Shown here: positions 10,628 through 20,279 of the stretch, piece by piece
Numbering within the stretch: the first letter of the stretch is position 1
How the letters are laid out: every line of letters starts with the position of its first letter
Assembly (NCBI GenBank): GCA_018340375.1
Contig: JAFFJZ010000053.1
Span: 682,001-746,000 of the forward strand
Length of the DNA stretch: 64,000 nt
Reading direction: 5' to 3'
Origin: Gonatopus flavifemur
Taxonomy: Eukaryota > Arthropoda > Insecta > Hymenoptera > Dryinidae
Position numbers and translations under genes: made by a program
Notes under the pieces: model-generated
What the model was told of the DNA's origin: nothing
Databases searched by the model: none
Seen by the model: only the letters and a program-made list of their open reading frames with translations

Positions 10628-13600
10628 TTGAGACAAAGCGAGGAACAGAAGCCAATGTACATGAGCGTAAGCATTGAAAATGTGAAAGTAAGTATGGAAG
10701 TCGATACAGGCACTTTTGTTGCTGCCATTCCGAGATCAAAATATTTAGAATATTTCTCAAACATAACGTCATACAAAATCAATCTCATTCTCAACGCTTA
10801 CGGTAATATTCCGATCGCTCCTATTGGATTGATAAAAGTTGATGTGAAATATAAGAATATAATGAGAAATCTTGAATTATACATAATGCCAACGGAGGGA
10901 CCAATACTAATAGGGAGACAATGGCTGCATGCATTCGGATTATGGCCGCTAAAGTTTAGAAATAACGGCAATGTAAATAAAATTCAATTACATGATATGG
11001 AAGAAAACTTAATAAAATCATTCCCAGATTCATTCAGTAATAAAAAAGGTGTCTATAATACTATAAAGTTAATGGTGAAACCGAATACGCAGCCAAAAGC
11101 TCTCAAACCAAGTAGTTTACCATTCTCCATGAAAGAGAAGATTGAAAAAGAATTGGACCGTCTTGTTCATGAAGGGCATATCGAAAAGGTGCAGGATAGT
11201 GAATGGGCTACGCCAATCGTCCTGTGCACCTGTGTCGACCTGTGCAAAAGTTGAATGGAGGAATCCGTATCTGTGGAAATTTTAAATGAACTGTAAATCC
11301 TTGTTTGATTGTAAATAAACATCCATTGCCCACTATTGATGATATTTTTATCAGCTTACAGGGGGGTGAATTATTTTCCGAAATTGATTTATATCATGCT
11401 TACATGCAAATATTAGTCCATGAAGAAAGCCGCGAATATTTGACTGTCATAACACACAAAGGCCTATATAGGTACAAGAAATTGCCAGAAGGAATAGCTT
11501 CAGGGCCAGGTGATTTCCAATAAAAGATGGAAGATTGTTTACGAGGAATTATTAACGTAGCAATTTATTTAGATAATATTTACGTCACGGGGAAAAATAC
11601 GGCCGTACACTATGGAACCCTGAAGAAAGTTTTTCAGAGACTTCAAGAGTCAGGACTAAGAATAAACCTAAAAAAATGTAATTTTCTTAAAGAAAAACTT
11701 GAAATATTAGGATTTGTAATCGATAAAAATGGGTTGCACAAATCTCCTAATAAAGTAAAGGTCATGATTGAAGCGCCAAGACCTATAGATTCAAAGCAAC
11801 TAGCTTCTTTTATAGGACTAATCACATACTATGCAAGATTTTTACCTAATAGAGCGAAGAAATTAAAGCCACTCTACAATTGCGCAGCGAATGAAAAATT
11901 TGAATGGACCGAAAAATGCGAAGAACATTCACATGGGTGAAAACTGAACTTTCTTCAGAGAGGGTGCTAGCTCATTATGATAGGAATGAGGAATTGATTT
12001 TGGAATGTGATGCTTCCTCGTACGGTCTGGCGGCAATATTGTCACATAAATATAAAGATGGTACCGAACGACCTATTGAATTTGCTTCTAAAATTATACC
12101 AAAAAAAGAGGAAAATCGAGCGATTATTGACAAAGGAGCTAGTGCTATAGTCTTTGGTTTCAAAAAATTTTACAGATATATAGTGGGTCGAGAAATAATT
12201 TTGAGAACCGACCACAAACCACTATTGTATATATTCGGGCCAAATAAAGGTATTCCAGTAACAACAGCGAATCGATTGCAAAGATGGTGCTATTATTTAG
12301 CTGGGTTCAAATACAAAATAGAATATGTTAATACTAAGGCCAACGGGAATTGCGACGCCTTGTCAAGGTTACCGATTGCCGACAGAACGAAAATTTTTTC
12401 GATCTCCTACAACGCAATCAACTATATTACCAAAAACATGACAATTATTAATCAGAAGCAAATAAAGCGTGAAAGTGAAAAATGCACGGAAATAAGGAAT
12501 ATCATTAAGTACGTACAAAGTGGTTGGGCGCCAAAAGATAGGCTCTCAAGTGCGGAAAAGCAGTATCTCAATGTTAAAGACGAATTGTTCATCGAAGACG
12601 GATGTTTATTACGTGGAAATCGAATTGTGGTACCCGTGAATTTACGATCCTCAGTAATCCAAAATGTCCATGAATCGCATCCGGGCATAGTGAAGATGAA
12701 AACGCTAACGAGAACTTATATTTGGTGGCCAAACCTAGATAGCGATATAGAAACTGTAGTTGAGAGTTGCAAAATTTGTATAGAAGAAGCGCGTCAACCG
12801 GAAAAAACGCGACTTACACCATGGCCTTGGCCCGATGAGCCATGGGTTCGAGTACACAGTGATTTCTTAGGTCCGTTTTGTGGTAAAATGTTTATGATCG
12901 TAATAGATGCACACTCCAAGTGGCCGGAGGTGGTGGATATGGGACAAAACACTAGATCAACTCGAGTTATAGAAGCGTTCAATTCTATATTCGTTCGCCA
13001 TGGATATCCAAAATTACTGGTAACCGACTGCGGACCACAATATACAAATAAGGATTTTATGGGGTTTTGTAGAAGAAGAGGAATAAAACAATCGTTTTCG
13101 CCTCCCTATCATCCAGCTACCAACGGAGCTGCAGAAAACTTTGTCAAAATTTTCAAAACTAAAGTCACCAAGATTATGAAAAGCGGGAAAATATTGAAAG
13201 AAGCGGTTAATTTATTCCTCTCAGACTATAGAAATACTCCGCATAGTACAACGAATAGAACACCAGCTTTCATGTTATATCGCTGAGAATTACGAACACG
13301 TTTTGATCTACTTAAGCCTGATGTGGAGAACATTGTAATTGCTAAACAGGAAAAGCAAATTCTTCACAGAGGAGGGAAGTGCACTTTAGGGTGGGCGATC
13401 GCGTAATGGTGGATGATCGACGAATCAATAGCAATAAGCGTGTCGAAGCAATGATAAAAAAACAATTATCCCCAGCTACATATTTAGTTGAAGTTGATCC
13501 AAATACTGTTTGGAAAAGACACGTAGACCAAATAATTGCAATTGGTCCAAACACAGATTCTCATATACGATCGCCTTCACTAAGTGAAAACATCAATAGC

Positions 13601-13675
13601 AATCCCGCAAATAAGTTACGTCGCTCCTCGAGATTACAAATGAACCAAAACAAAAAAACAAATATATATATATAA
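10628..13675 (+). pseudogene. Gypsy pol (protease, RT, RNase H, integrase), multiply broken
   Basis: Successive frames encode a protease with EVDTGTFVAAIP (aspartate near 10703) and IGRQWL; the RT start (10628-11254); RT fingers/palm (11305-11523 and 11527-11940); RNase H plus integrase (11904-13286); and an integrase C-terminal piece (13379-13675). Lesions: a frameshift near 11230, stops near 11284 and 11521, a frameshift near 11920, a stop and frameshift near 13284. The RT catalytic box reads YLDN near 11575 instead of the usual Y-x-DD, so a metal-binding aspartate is lost. The integrase shows the His-His-Cys-Cys motif (H near 12670, CKIC near 12775) and catalytic D, D, E in VHSDFLGPF, VTDCGPQYT and GAAENFVKIF. 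The element is inactive for retrotransposition on its own. Confidence 0.9.
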
Positions 13676-13742
13676 TTAAATACATAAATAGGAGAGAAAT
13701 AACCACTTATGTTACTCATACTTTTCAAGATGGAGAGGAGAT

Positions 13743-14081
13743 TGTGATGTATAAATGTGATACATTTGGTCACCATGTATACGTCATTATAAGGCAGTCG
13801 TAGCAGTGCTGCCAGAAATGAAGGAGCTCCAGCGTTTTACCCCCTCCATGTACCATCGCAGAGCACGCACGCTATAGCTATATATATGACATCTATAGTT
13901 ATAGCGTGCGTGCTTTGCAATGGTATATGGAGAGGGTAAAACGCTGGAGCTCTTTCATTTCTGGCAGCACTGAGTCGTAGCATAAACTCTGTGAGTCAGT
14001 CGGTGTGGAACTGTACAACAAGGAGTAAATAAACACGTCTCTTTTCTAACTAGTGTCTCTTTGATAACCGTATACCTAACA
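13743..14081 (+). repeat. 3' LTR of the Gypsy element, carrying a MITE
   Basis: It matches the 5' LTR at both ends and in sequence but is 339 bp long because of the 169-bp MITE plus duplicated octamer. A purine-rich tract (AAGATGGAGAGGAGAT) lies just upstream at 13727-13742. Confidence 0.93.
13804..13972. repeat. 169-bp hAT MITE inside the 3' LTR
   Basis: The ends CAGTGCTGCCAGAAATGAA and, inverted, the same, bound a near-perfect palindrome. An exact 8-bp duplication AGTCGTAG flanks it (13796-13803, 13973-13980). The 5' LTR shows the uninterrupted site. This defines the element as a hAT-mobilised MITE that inserted after the Gypsy element. Confidence 0.96.
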
Positions 14082-14544
14082 AAACCGATATGATTGCATG
14101 ATTGTAAATCCAGACAGATACCATTCAAATTTTCATCTGCATCTACGGATGAAAACTGAAAGACTTCCCACCTTCATTCATTCGAATATCCGGATGGAAT
14201 CTGTAGGATTTCATGGTTGGAAATCCAGATCAATACCATGAAAATTTTTGTCCGCAAGTGCAGATGAAGACAAAAAGACTTTCCACCTTAATTCATCCGG
14301 TTGAAACCGATATGATTCCATGATTGTAAATCCGGAGAGATACCATGGGATCCGCATATGCGGATGGGAACAAAAAGACTTCCAAACTCCATTCATCCGA
14401 AAATCCAAATGAAATCGATATGATTTGATGACTGTAAGTCCAGGTCAATATCATTAAAATTCTCCTTCGCGTATGCGGATGAAAACGGAAAAACACTCCA
14501 ACGTACACATGTACTTTCTTAAGGTGATTATCTGCGAAGTCGCG

Positions 14545-14762
14545 CAATAGCTCATTCGGTTAGGTCTTAGGCTTCAGACGATAGGCCGGTAGGAACGTAA
14601 GTCCGAACCCTGTAGGTAGGATATGATTTTCTCTCAATTTACATGAGTGGACAAGGTTCCTCAACGATTTTCGAATAAGGATATGCGAATGAACATCCTT
14701 GTACAGGGTAATTGCTTCCAGTACAATACCGGGATCCCCCAATGAATTTTTTTTGTACACTG
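14545..14762 (+). repeat. Possible tRNA-derived SINE
   Basis: The segment starts with a tRNA-like A-box region (AATAGCTCATTCGGTTAG), then a tRNA-like TAGGCTTCAGACGATAGGCC part and AGTCCGAACCCTG, and ends in a T-run followed by GTACACTG. Pol III box B is not convincing. It interrupts the subterminal repeats of the foldback element. It could instead be an unrelated repeat. Confidence 0.45.
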
Positions 14763-15194
14763 TAGTTCATCCGAAAATTCGGACGAGGTCGACAAAATTC
14801 AATGATTGGAGATGCTGATCAATATACCACTGAAATTTTCATCCGCATTTCCAGTCGACAACGGAAAGGATTTTCATTTCATTTCGTTCGACAATACGGA
14901 TGGAATCGATACAATATTAAGTTGAGAATTTCGTATCAATACCATCAAAACTCTAATCCGCGTATGCGGATGGAAACGGAAAGGCTTCCCCATTCACTTC
15001 ATCCGGCAATACGTTTGAAATCGGTAATGTTTTATGCTCAGAAATCCGTATCAATACCATCGAAGTTTATGTCCGCATTTCCAGTTCCAAACGGGAAAAT
15101 AAATTCTCATTCCGTTTTCTTCCGTATTTTACGGGACGAAAACCGATATCAAGCGGGAAGGAGAAATTTTCTTCCCGTCATTTTCAGCAGGGAA

Positions 15195-16186
15195 TTGAAA
15201 ATAAATGCATTAAAAACTCTTTCTAAACTGTGGTATTGTGTGGTTTATGTTTTTCTATGATATATTTCAAATATAACTATGAATATGTCAGTAACTAAAC
15301 AGTGAAATGTTTTCTTCTTCGAGCCTCAGAATAGAAATATTTAGTAGAGCAATTTACGAACTCCTAACCTTCAAACAGTAATATCGGTCTCACATACTGT
15401 TAGACCGGGGTTTACGGTTGACGTGATTTTGAGAGGTGTCACCGTTTAAGGGTCAAGACAGAACGTTTTTAGAACTTCTTATGAATTGATTAGTTCAAAA
15501 AAATTTTGAGACAATTCCATTCGAGTTCTCGAAGAAAAATGCTTTGGGTGGTTGGGAAATTTATTGCCTCCATCCTTATTATTTCCAATGAGCACCAACT
15601 GAAAATTACAGGAAGTGTCCAAATTAAATTTCACAAGAATTATAATCATTATTCCAAAGCGATCATCCGCCACATGAGGGGAAAGTTAACGAGTGAATTT
15701 CAAATTTCGATATTCTCAAGAAAACTACGAGCATTTTTTAATATCACGATTACTTTCGTTCTGTCTATTTTTTCGTTGGTATTCAAATTGTACTTCGTCA
15801 AAAAACTCGTGACTCGAGTATCCTTTTTTTCCTCTGTTACTGCAGATGAAAATGGGATTCGACATTGTTGATTAGATGTTCACTCCAATTCATTTGATCG
15901 GTTATTTGATGGCATCAGGAGCAAGGTTGAGAATTTCACTTGTCGAGTGCAGTTTCTGACGTATAATATATAGCCTGTATAATACATGTATTATACGTAT
16001 AAAAGGTAATCGCTAGTAATTTCCAGTGGATTTTCTGATGGACCAATCATATTGGGTTTCTATGGTCGCCATTATGAGGTATTAGACTTGTATTGTCCTG
16101 AAAGGTCTTTGACTTGTGTTGGTGAATACGTGTGAGGTTAGTTCGATACTCTTCAATTCATTACGCGGCACAATTTCGCTCCAAAT
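15195..16186. other. hAT interior without recognisable coding
   Basis: It is AT-rich, with a 121-codon frame at 15506-15871 that matches no family I know. It probably represents the decayed hAT interior or unidentified repeats; nothing more can be supported. Confidence 0.35.
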
Positions 16187-16420
16187 GCAGCCATAGCTTT
16201 GAGGATTTTGCTGACTCTTACTATGACGGTAGCGAGTGTAGAAAGAAGTTTCTCAAAATTGAAATTGGTGAAAACGTACTTGCGCTCCACGATATCTCAA
16301 AGCCGTTTGAATGGACTGGCAATCATTTCAATAGGGCACAAACTGGCAGAAGACTTGGACTTGACTGAAGTTTTGGAAGACTTTGCCAGTGCAAAAGCAA
16401 GAAGAAGTTCTTTTGTATGA
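16187..16420 (+). pseudogene. hAT transposase C-terminal dimerisation domain remnant
   Basis: The frame from about 16187 reads TVASVERSFSKLKLVKTYLR, then SRLNGLAIISI and DFASAKARRSSF before TGA at 16418. This is the hAT-family dimerisation signature seen in the ZMYM/TTF-type zinc-finger transposases of insects. Only about 75 codons survive. It sits about 190 bp inside the right terminus of the 5486-16606 element, as expected for its transposase end. Confidence 0.88.
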
Positions 16421-17296
16421 AAAAGTTGTTAATAAACTAACTAATCACAACCGATATTCATAGCATCTTCAGAATTTCAATTCAACACGACGGTGCAACG
16501 TATGTTAGGGACCTTTTTCTTTTTTTGGTCGGTCAAGTACTCCCCGATGCAAGGTCGGCGGGATTTGCTCTCGCCCGGGGCGGCGGATTCCCTGGCGCCG
16601 GCCCTGGTCCCGTCGTATATTCGATTAAGGAGTAAGCACACAAATGCACTAAGACGGAAAATAGCATAAGCATAAGCATAACTTGATGCGCAGAACCTAT
16701 TTCTAAGGTTCTGCGCATCCAGCTTGTGCTTATGTCAAATGCTTCTTCATTTATGTGTTCAGGCCTTTACATGCGTGTGATGAATATGCATAGCACCTAT
16801 GAAACGGTCTCATTGGAATATGCATAGAACATATTTCGAACATTCGAAGAACGTTCATAGTGTATGAAATCACTTATGAAATCTGAGAAAAAAACTTTTC
16901 CTAAACTCCTTTGGAATTCAAAGAATCCTTTTGAAAACTCGGTAAGAATTTTCTGAATTGTAAAAGAGTTCAGGAGAGGTTCTTTTTCCAAAATTTATCA
17001 GTAATTCTTGTATGTTATCTGAACAGTATTTTATTCCTGAAAAATGCAGAAAAAAAATATAATTATTTGAAAAATTTTTGATATAAAATGCTGTGAGCAG
17101 GGGAACCTTCTCTAGTGGAAATGAATCATATATGAATCGTATGTAAACCCTATATGAATTTTGTGGAAATCATATATGAGCCATATGTGAACTACACTGA
17201 GAAAAAGGTTTATTTATAATGCAATATCCATATTCAATGATTTGAAAACATTCTGAAAACCCTAGGGTTACTAGTTATCCCTTCGACATTTCGATA

Positions 17297-17582
17297 CCCT
17301 AATAACACGCAGAGAATTCTTTTTCAAAAACAAAAATAGAATTCTTCAAGAACTCTTTTGGAACTGATGAATTCACAAAGAGCTCTGGAGGAGTTCATTG
17401 TTTGGGACATCAACGAGTTCTTTGAGAATGCTGAAAGTATTGTTTCAGTACTCTCAAAGAACTCGTTAATGTCCCAAACATTTAAGTTCTCCAGGGCTCT
17501 TTATGAATGCATCAGTTCGAAAAGAGTTCTTAAAGGATTCTATTCTCGTTTTTGGAAAAGAATTCTTCGTGTGTTATCAGGG
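17297..17582. repeat. 286-bp palindromic element (CCCTAATAACACGC)
   Basis: The inverted ends CCCTAATAACACGC and GTGTGTTATCAGGG are flanked by TA on both sides (17295-17296, 17583-17584). The arms pair almost throughout, with centre near 17440 (GAAAGTATTGTTTCAGTACT). A frame of 81 codons crosses it but is only palindrome sequence. Confidence 0.85.
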
Positions 17583-17635
17583 TATTCCTTTGTTCAAGTG
17601 TAGATCCTGGTGGGACGAAAAGTAGTAGAAAAGTA

Positions 17636-17881
17636 CACGGAGAAAAAAGATCATGGAATGATCGCTAGGAAAGATAGTAAACTGGTGACAACTACGAATT
17701 TCTGTGCACAGTCGCTAACAGAGACGAGTAATGATTCCTATTTTGGTATACTATATTGTATTCTAATATACCAAAATAGGAACCATTACTCGTCTCTGTT
17801 AGCGACTGTGCACAGAAATTCGCAGTTGTCACCAGTTTACTATCTTTCCTAGCGATCATTCCATGATCTTTTCTCTCCGTG
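17636..17881. repeat. 246-bp palindrome with CACGGAGAAAAAAG ends
   Basis: A near-perfect palindrome: the left arm CACGGAGAAAAAAGATCATG is mirrored by CATGATCTTTTCTCTCCGTG. TA flanks both ends (17634-17635, 17882-17883). The centre is near 17755. It is one of several elements in the window with CACGGARAAA termini. Confidence 0.92.
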
Positions 17882-18204
17882 TAGTGGAGTAATGGTTCTA
17901 ATTGTGCAAAAAAAAGTAGTGGAAAAGTAGTAAAGGGAAATGCGAATTTCCTGGTGGAAAAAAGTACGTAGGAGGTGGAATGGAAAGGGAAACAGAAACT
18001 AGAGACTCTGATCTACACATTGAACACATAATCAGAATGATATTCAGTGATTAAGATGTTAATTGAGCGATTTTGAAAAAAGATTATTTTTGACGAAAAT
18101 CAATGCTGCACGCGTATCGGCGTCTAGTGGAGGCGTGGTCATATGCACGAAGAAGGGAGGAAAGAGAACTGAGAGGAACGTTGGCCACGCCTTCATCATC
18201 TTGA

Positions 18205-18790
18205 CACACAAGGTAAAAGAAGTAGTGGAAAAGTATAGGATGAGTGTTTGCTGGTGTTCTCACGTTTTTTTCTCATTCCAACTCCTCTATGGGAATTCTA
18301 TAGGATATGTCTATACTGTGAGAGTTATCTGAAACTTTCCCACTACTTTTCACACATAAATCGTTCTGATCGATCCGAAATCCTCGTATAATTATTGTGA
18401 CATGATCTAACACATCTCAGATACCTCTTACAGTATAGACATCCCACATACAATCCTCATAGAGGAGTTTGAATGAAAAAAAAACGTTAGAATGCCACCA
18501 ACAACTCACCCGCTACTTTTCGACTACTTTTCCCATTTAAATCGTTCTGATTCATCCGAAATCCTTTATAATTATTTTCACATGATCTCACATATCCCAA
18601 ATAGCTCTCACAGTATGGAAATACCCCATAGATCACCCATAGAACAGTGGGAATGAGAAAAAAAACATTAGAATGCCACCAACAACTCATCCGCGACTTT
18701 TCCACCACTTTTCCCATTTTAATTGTTCTGATCAATCCGAAATCCGTGTATAATCATTTTCATGTGATCTCACATATCCCAGATAGCTCT
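18205..18790. repeat. Inverted then tandem about 180-bp repeats
   Basis: A unit containing ATCCGAAATCC, CACATGATCTCACATATCCC, CTCACAGTATGGAAAT and CCACCAACAACTCA occurs about two and a half times in one orientation from 18355. A related, inverted unit lies at 18205-18350. Each boundary carries ACTACTTTTCCCA-like sequence. It probably forms the subterminal part of a foldback element. Confidence 0.7.
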
Positions 18791-18799
18791 CACAGTAAA

Positions 18800-19035
18800 G
18801 GAATACCCCGTCCAGTTATTCTCTAGATTGTTACAAGGCCTTGCAAGTCCCTTACAAGGGACTAGTAAGGCCTTTGTGAGGCCTAGAGAAAGACCAGAAT
18901 GATTTTTGCTAAAGTATCTACCAGTCAAACTTGTGAGGAACTCACTGTTGACTCGCAAGTACAACTAGACTAGTTTTGCCTTAAGAAAAACTTGCGAGGG
19001 CCTCGAGATAACTAGAGAATGCCTAAAATAATTTC
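18800..19035. repeat. Repeat rich in ACTTGCGAGNGCCTCGA and CAAGGCCTTG motifs
   Basis: It contains short inverted pairs such as CAAGGCCTTGCAAGTCCCTT and AAGGGACTAGTAAGGCCTT. A related short element lies at about 52040-52170 (CAAGGCCCTTGTAAG, ACTTGCGAGTGCCTCGA). Confidence 0.55.
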
Positions 19036-19061
19036 TGCTAGGGTAAGCGCTCTTCACATAT

Positions 19062-20279
19062 ACAGGCTGGCGCAAAAGTCTGGAAACCCCACCATGACTG
19101 TAGAACAAGGCATGACAATTCAATCTAATTTTTTTTTTTATTGAAGGAGGGATCAAGGGCTTTTATAACGGGGGGCTCTGAGTTCCCCAGCTCTTCAAGG
19201 GGCGATGGGGAGGGAAGGGAGGCCAAAATCTCGAATGTGACGGGGGGGCTTGTGATACGTCATTCGATAGAGTTTTGCGAACTGAGTCCAGCAGTTTTTT
19301 GTTTTTTTGGAATCGAATCATTTTTCGCTGAGTTATGATCAGTTCAATATTCTGATGTGGCGAAGTCTGGAAACACCCCAATTTTTTGCCTGAATGATGA
19401 CGTCAATAGCCACAACCCTGGTAGAAATTCTCGCTAGTAAACCAGGAGGCACTAATCAGTTCATCCTTTTTAATGGTGAGGCACTAATCGGGGACGCTCA
19501 CCAGTAACTGATGAGGGATGTAACACTCGCACCAACGAGGGACTAATCAGGTAAACTAAGCAGACACTAGAAAGTAACTGAGGAGGCACTTGCCAGTAAC
19601 TGACGAGGAATTTTTGGAATAAATATGACTCTCTAAATTCCTTGGAGTGGAATAGCACTCTTGAAAAATGCGTATTTCAGGGGGAAAAAATCTGTCACAG
19701 ATTTTAGTTATTTTTGTAAAAGGAAATAAAAATAATCCATTTTTATCTTTTCACCAACATCCCCGAACTCCGCAACATTCTGTAACTGTTCGTTGTACTG
19801 ATGGGAACTCATTATGCACATTCGGGGATTCGAACCGCTGTAATCAACCTACCTGAACGTGAACCTACATAACCTATGCCTAAACGACCTGAGCTAAACC
19901 GACACTTGCGTCTGTGGTAGAAACGTTGCAAGAAGTGTTCCTGGAGTACCTCGGTTGATTTCCTGTAGAACGATGTGTTACAATAATAATCAATAAGACT
20001 CAATGAATTTTTGAATCATTATAATATTAGGGATAAATATAGCGAAGTATTGAAAATTCTGTAATGGTGTGCCAGTGAATAGAATTTGATTCCGACGTTG
20101 ACAAATTTCCAATCCATGTAATTTTCTAACCTCAAAATTTTTGAATCACATATACTTATATGATATATGTACTGTGAGAGGTTATATAATTTTATCAATA
20201 AAATGAATTCAACTCACAATTATTGATGTATAATTTCATATGAAGTGAATTGCGAATTTGGAAGTGAATTTAATTCAAT
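19062..20279. other. Mixed repeat debris, no gene recognised
   Basis: It starts with CAGGCTGGCGCAAAAGTCTG directly after TA, which looks like one end of a Tc1/mariner-like element, and a related GCGAAGTCTGGAAAC occurs near 19362. From 19430 to 19620 a CACTAATCAGT / CAGTAACTGATGAGG motif recurs. The remainder to 20279 shows nothing recognisable. Confidence 0.4.

Larger units (their letters stand above)
9347..14081 (+). mobile_element. Gypsy-family LTR retrotransposon (Mag-like), complete but decayed
   Basis: A 159-bp 5' LTR (9347-9505) and a 3' LTR (13743-14081, lengthened by a MITE) both run TGTGATG...CTAACA. A 5-bp target duplication AAACC lies outside (9342-9346, 14082-14086). Order inside: primer-binding site, gag, protease, reverse transcriptase, RNase H, integrase, purine-rich tract. 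The very short LTRs and K02A2.6-like pol suggest the Mag clade (inference). Apart from the MITE insertion, the LTRs show about three substitutions and one small indel by eye, so insertion was fairly recent. Coding frames carry several stops and frameshifts. Confidence 0.93.
6662..15192. mobile_element. CCCTGCT foldback element with subterminal repeats, split by a Gypsy insertion
   Basis: The left end CCCTGCTAAAAATGACG matches the inverted right end CCCTGCTGAAAATGACGG. AA lies immediately outside both ends (6660-6661, 15193-15194). The first about 486 bp is tandemly duplicated: a second CCCTGCTGAAAATAACG starts at 7148 and the following sequence repeats. Inside, both halves are full of ATCCGGATGAAAACGGA-like subterminal repeats in opposite orientation (6700-8350 versus 14090-15180). 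The Gypsy element at 9347-14081 interrupts it exactly between two such repeats. Small open frames here are repeat-derived; one of 152 codons at 14802-15260 runs through the repeats. Confidence 0.75.
5486..16606. mobile_element. 11.1-kb decayed hAT element swollen by nested insertions
   Basis: The left end CAGGGCCAGCGTCAGGG matches the inverted right end CAGGGCCGGCGCCAGGG at 15 of 17 positions. An exact 8-bp duplication, GTCCCGTC, lies at 5478-5485 and 16607-16614, diagnostic of the hAT superfamily. A hAT dimerisation-domain remnant lies just inside the right end (16187-16420). Most of the interior is later insertions: a LINE tail, two small MITEs, the 6662-15192 foldback and, inside that, a Gypsy element. 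The original element without them would be roughly 2-2.5 kb. Confidence 0.85.

Noticed and set aside
14802..15260. 152-codon plus-strand frame
   Set aside because: It runs through the subterminal ATCCGGATGAAAACGG repeats of the CCCTGCT foldback; no family recognised.
16132..16368. 78-codon frame overlapping the hAT remnant
   Set aside because: It is in a different frame from the dimerisation-domain reading and has no domain of its own.
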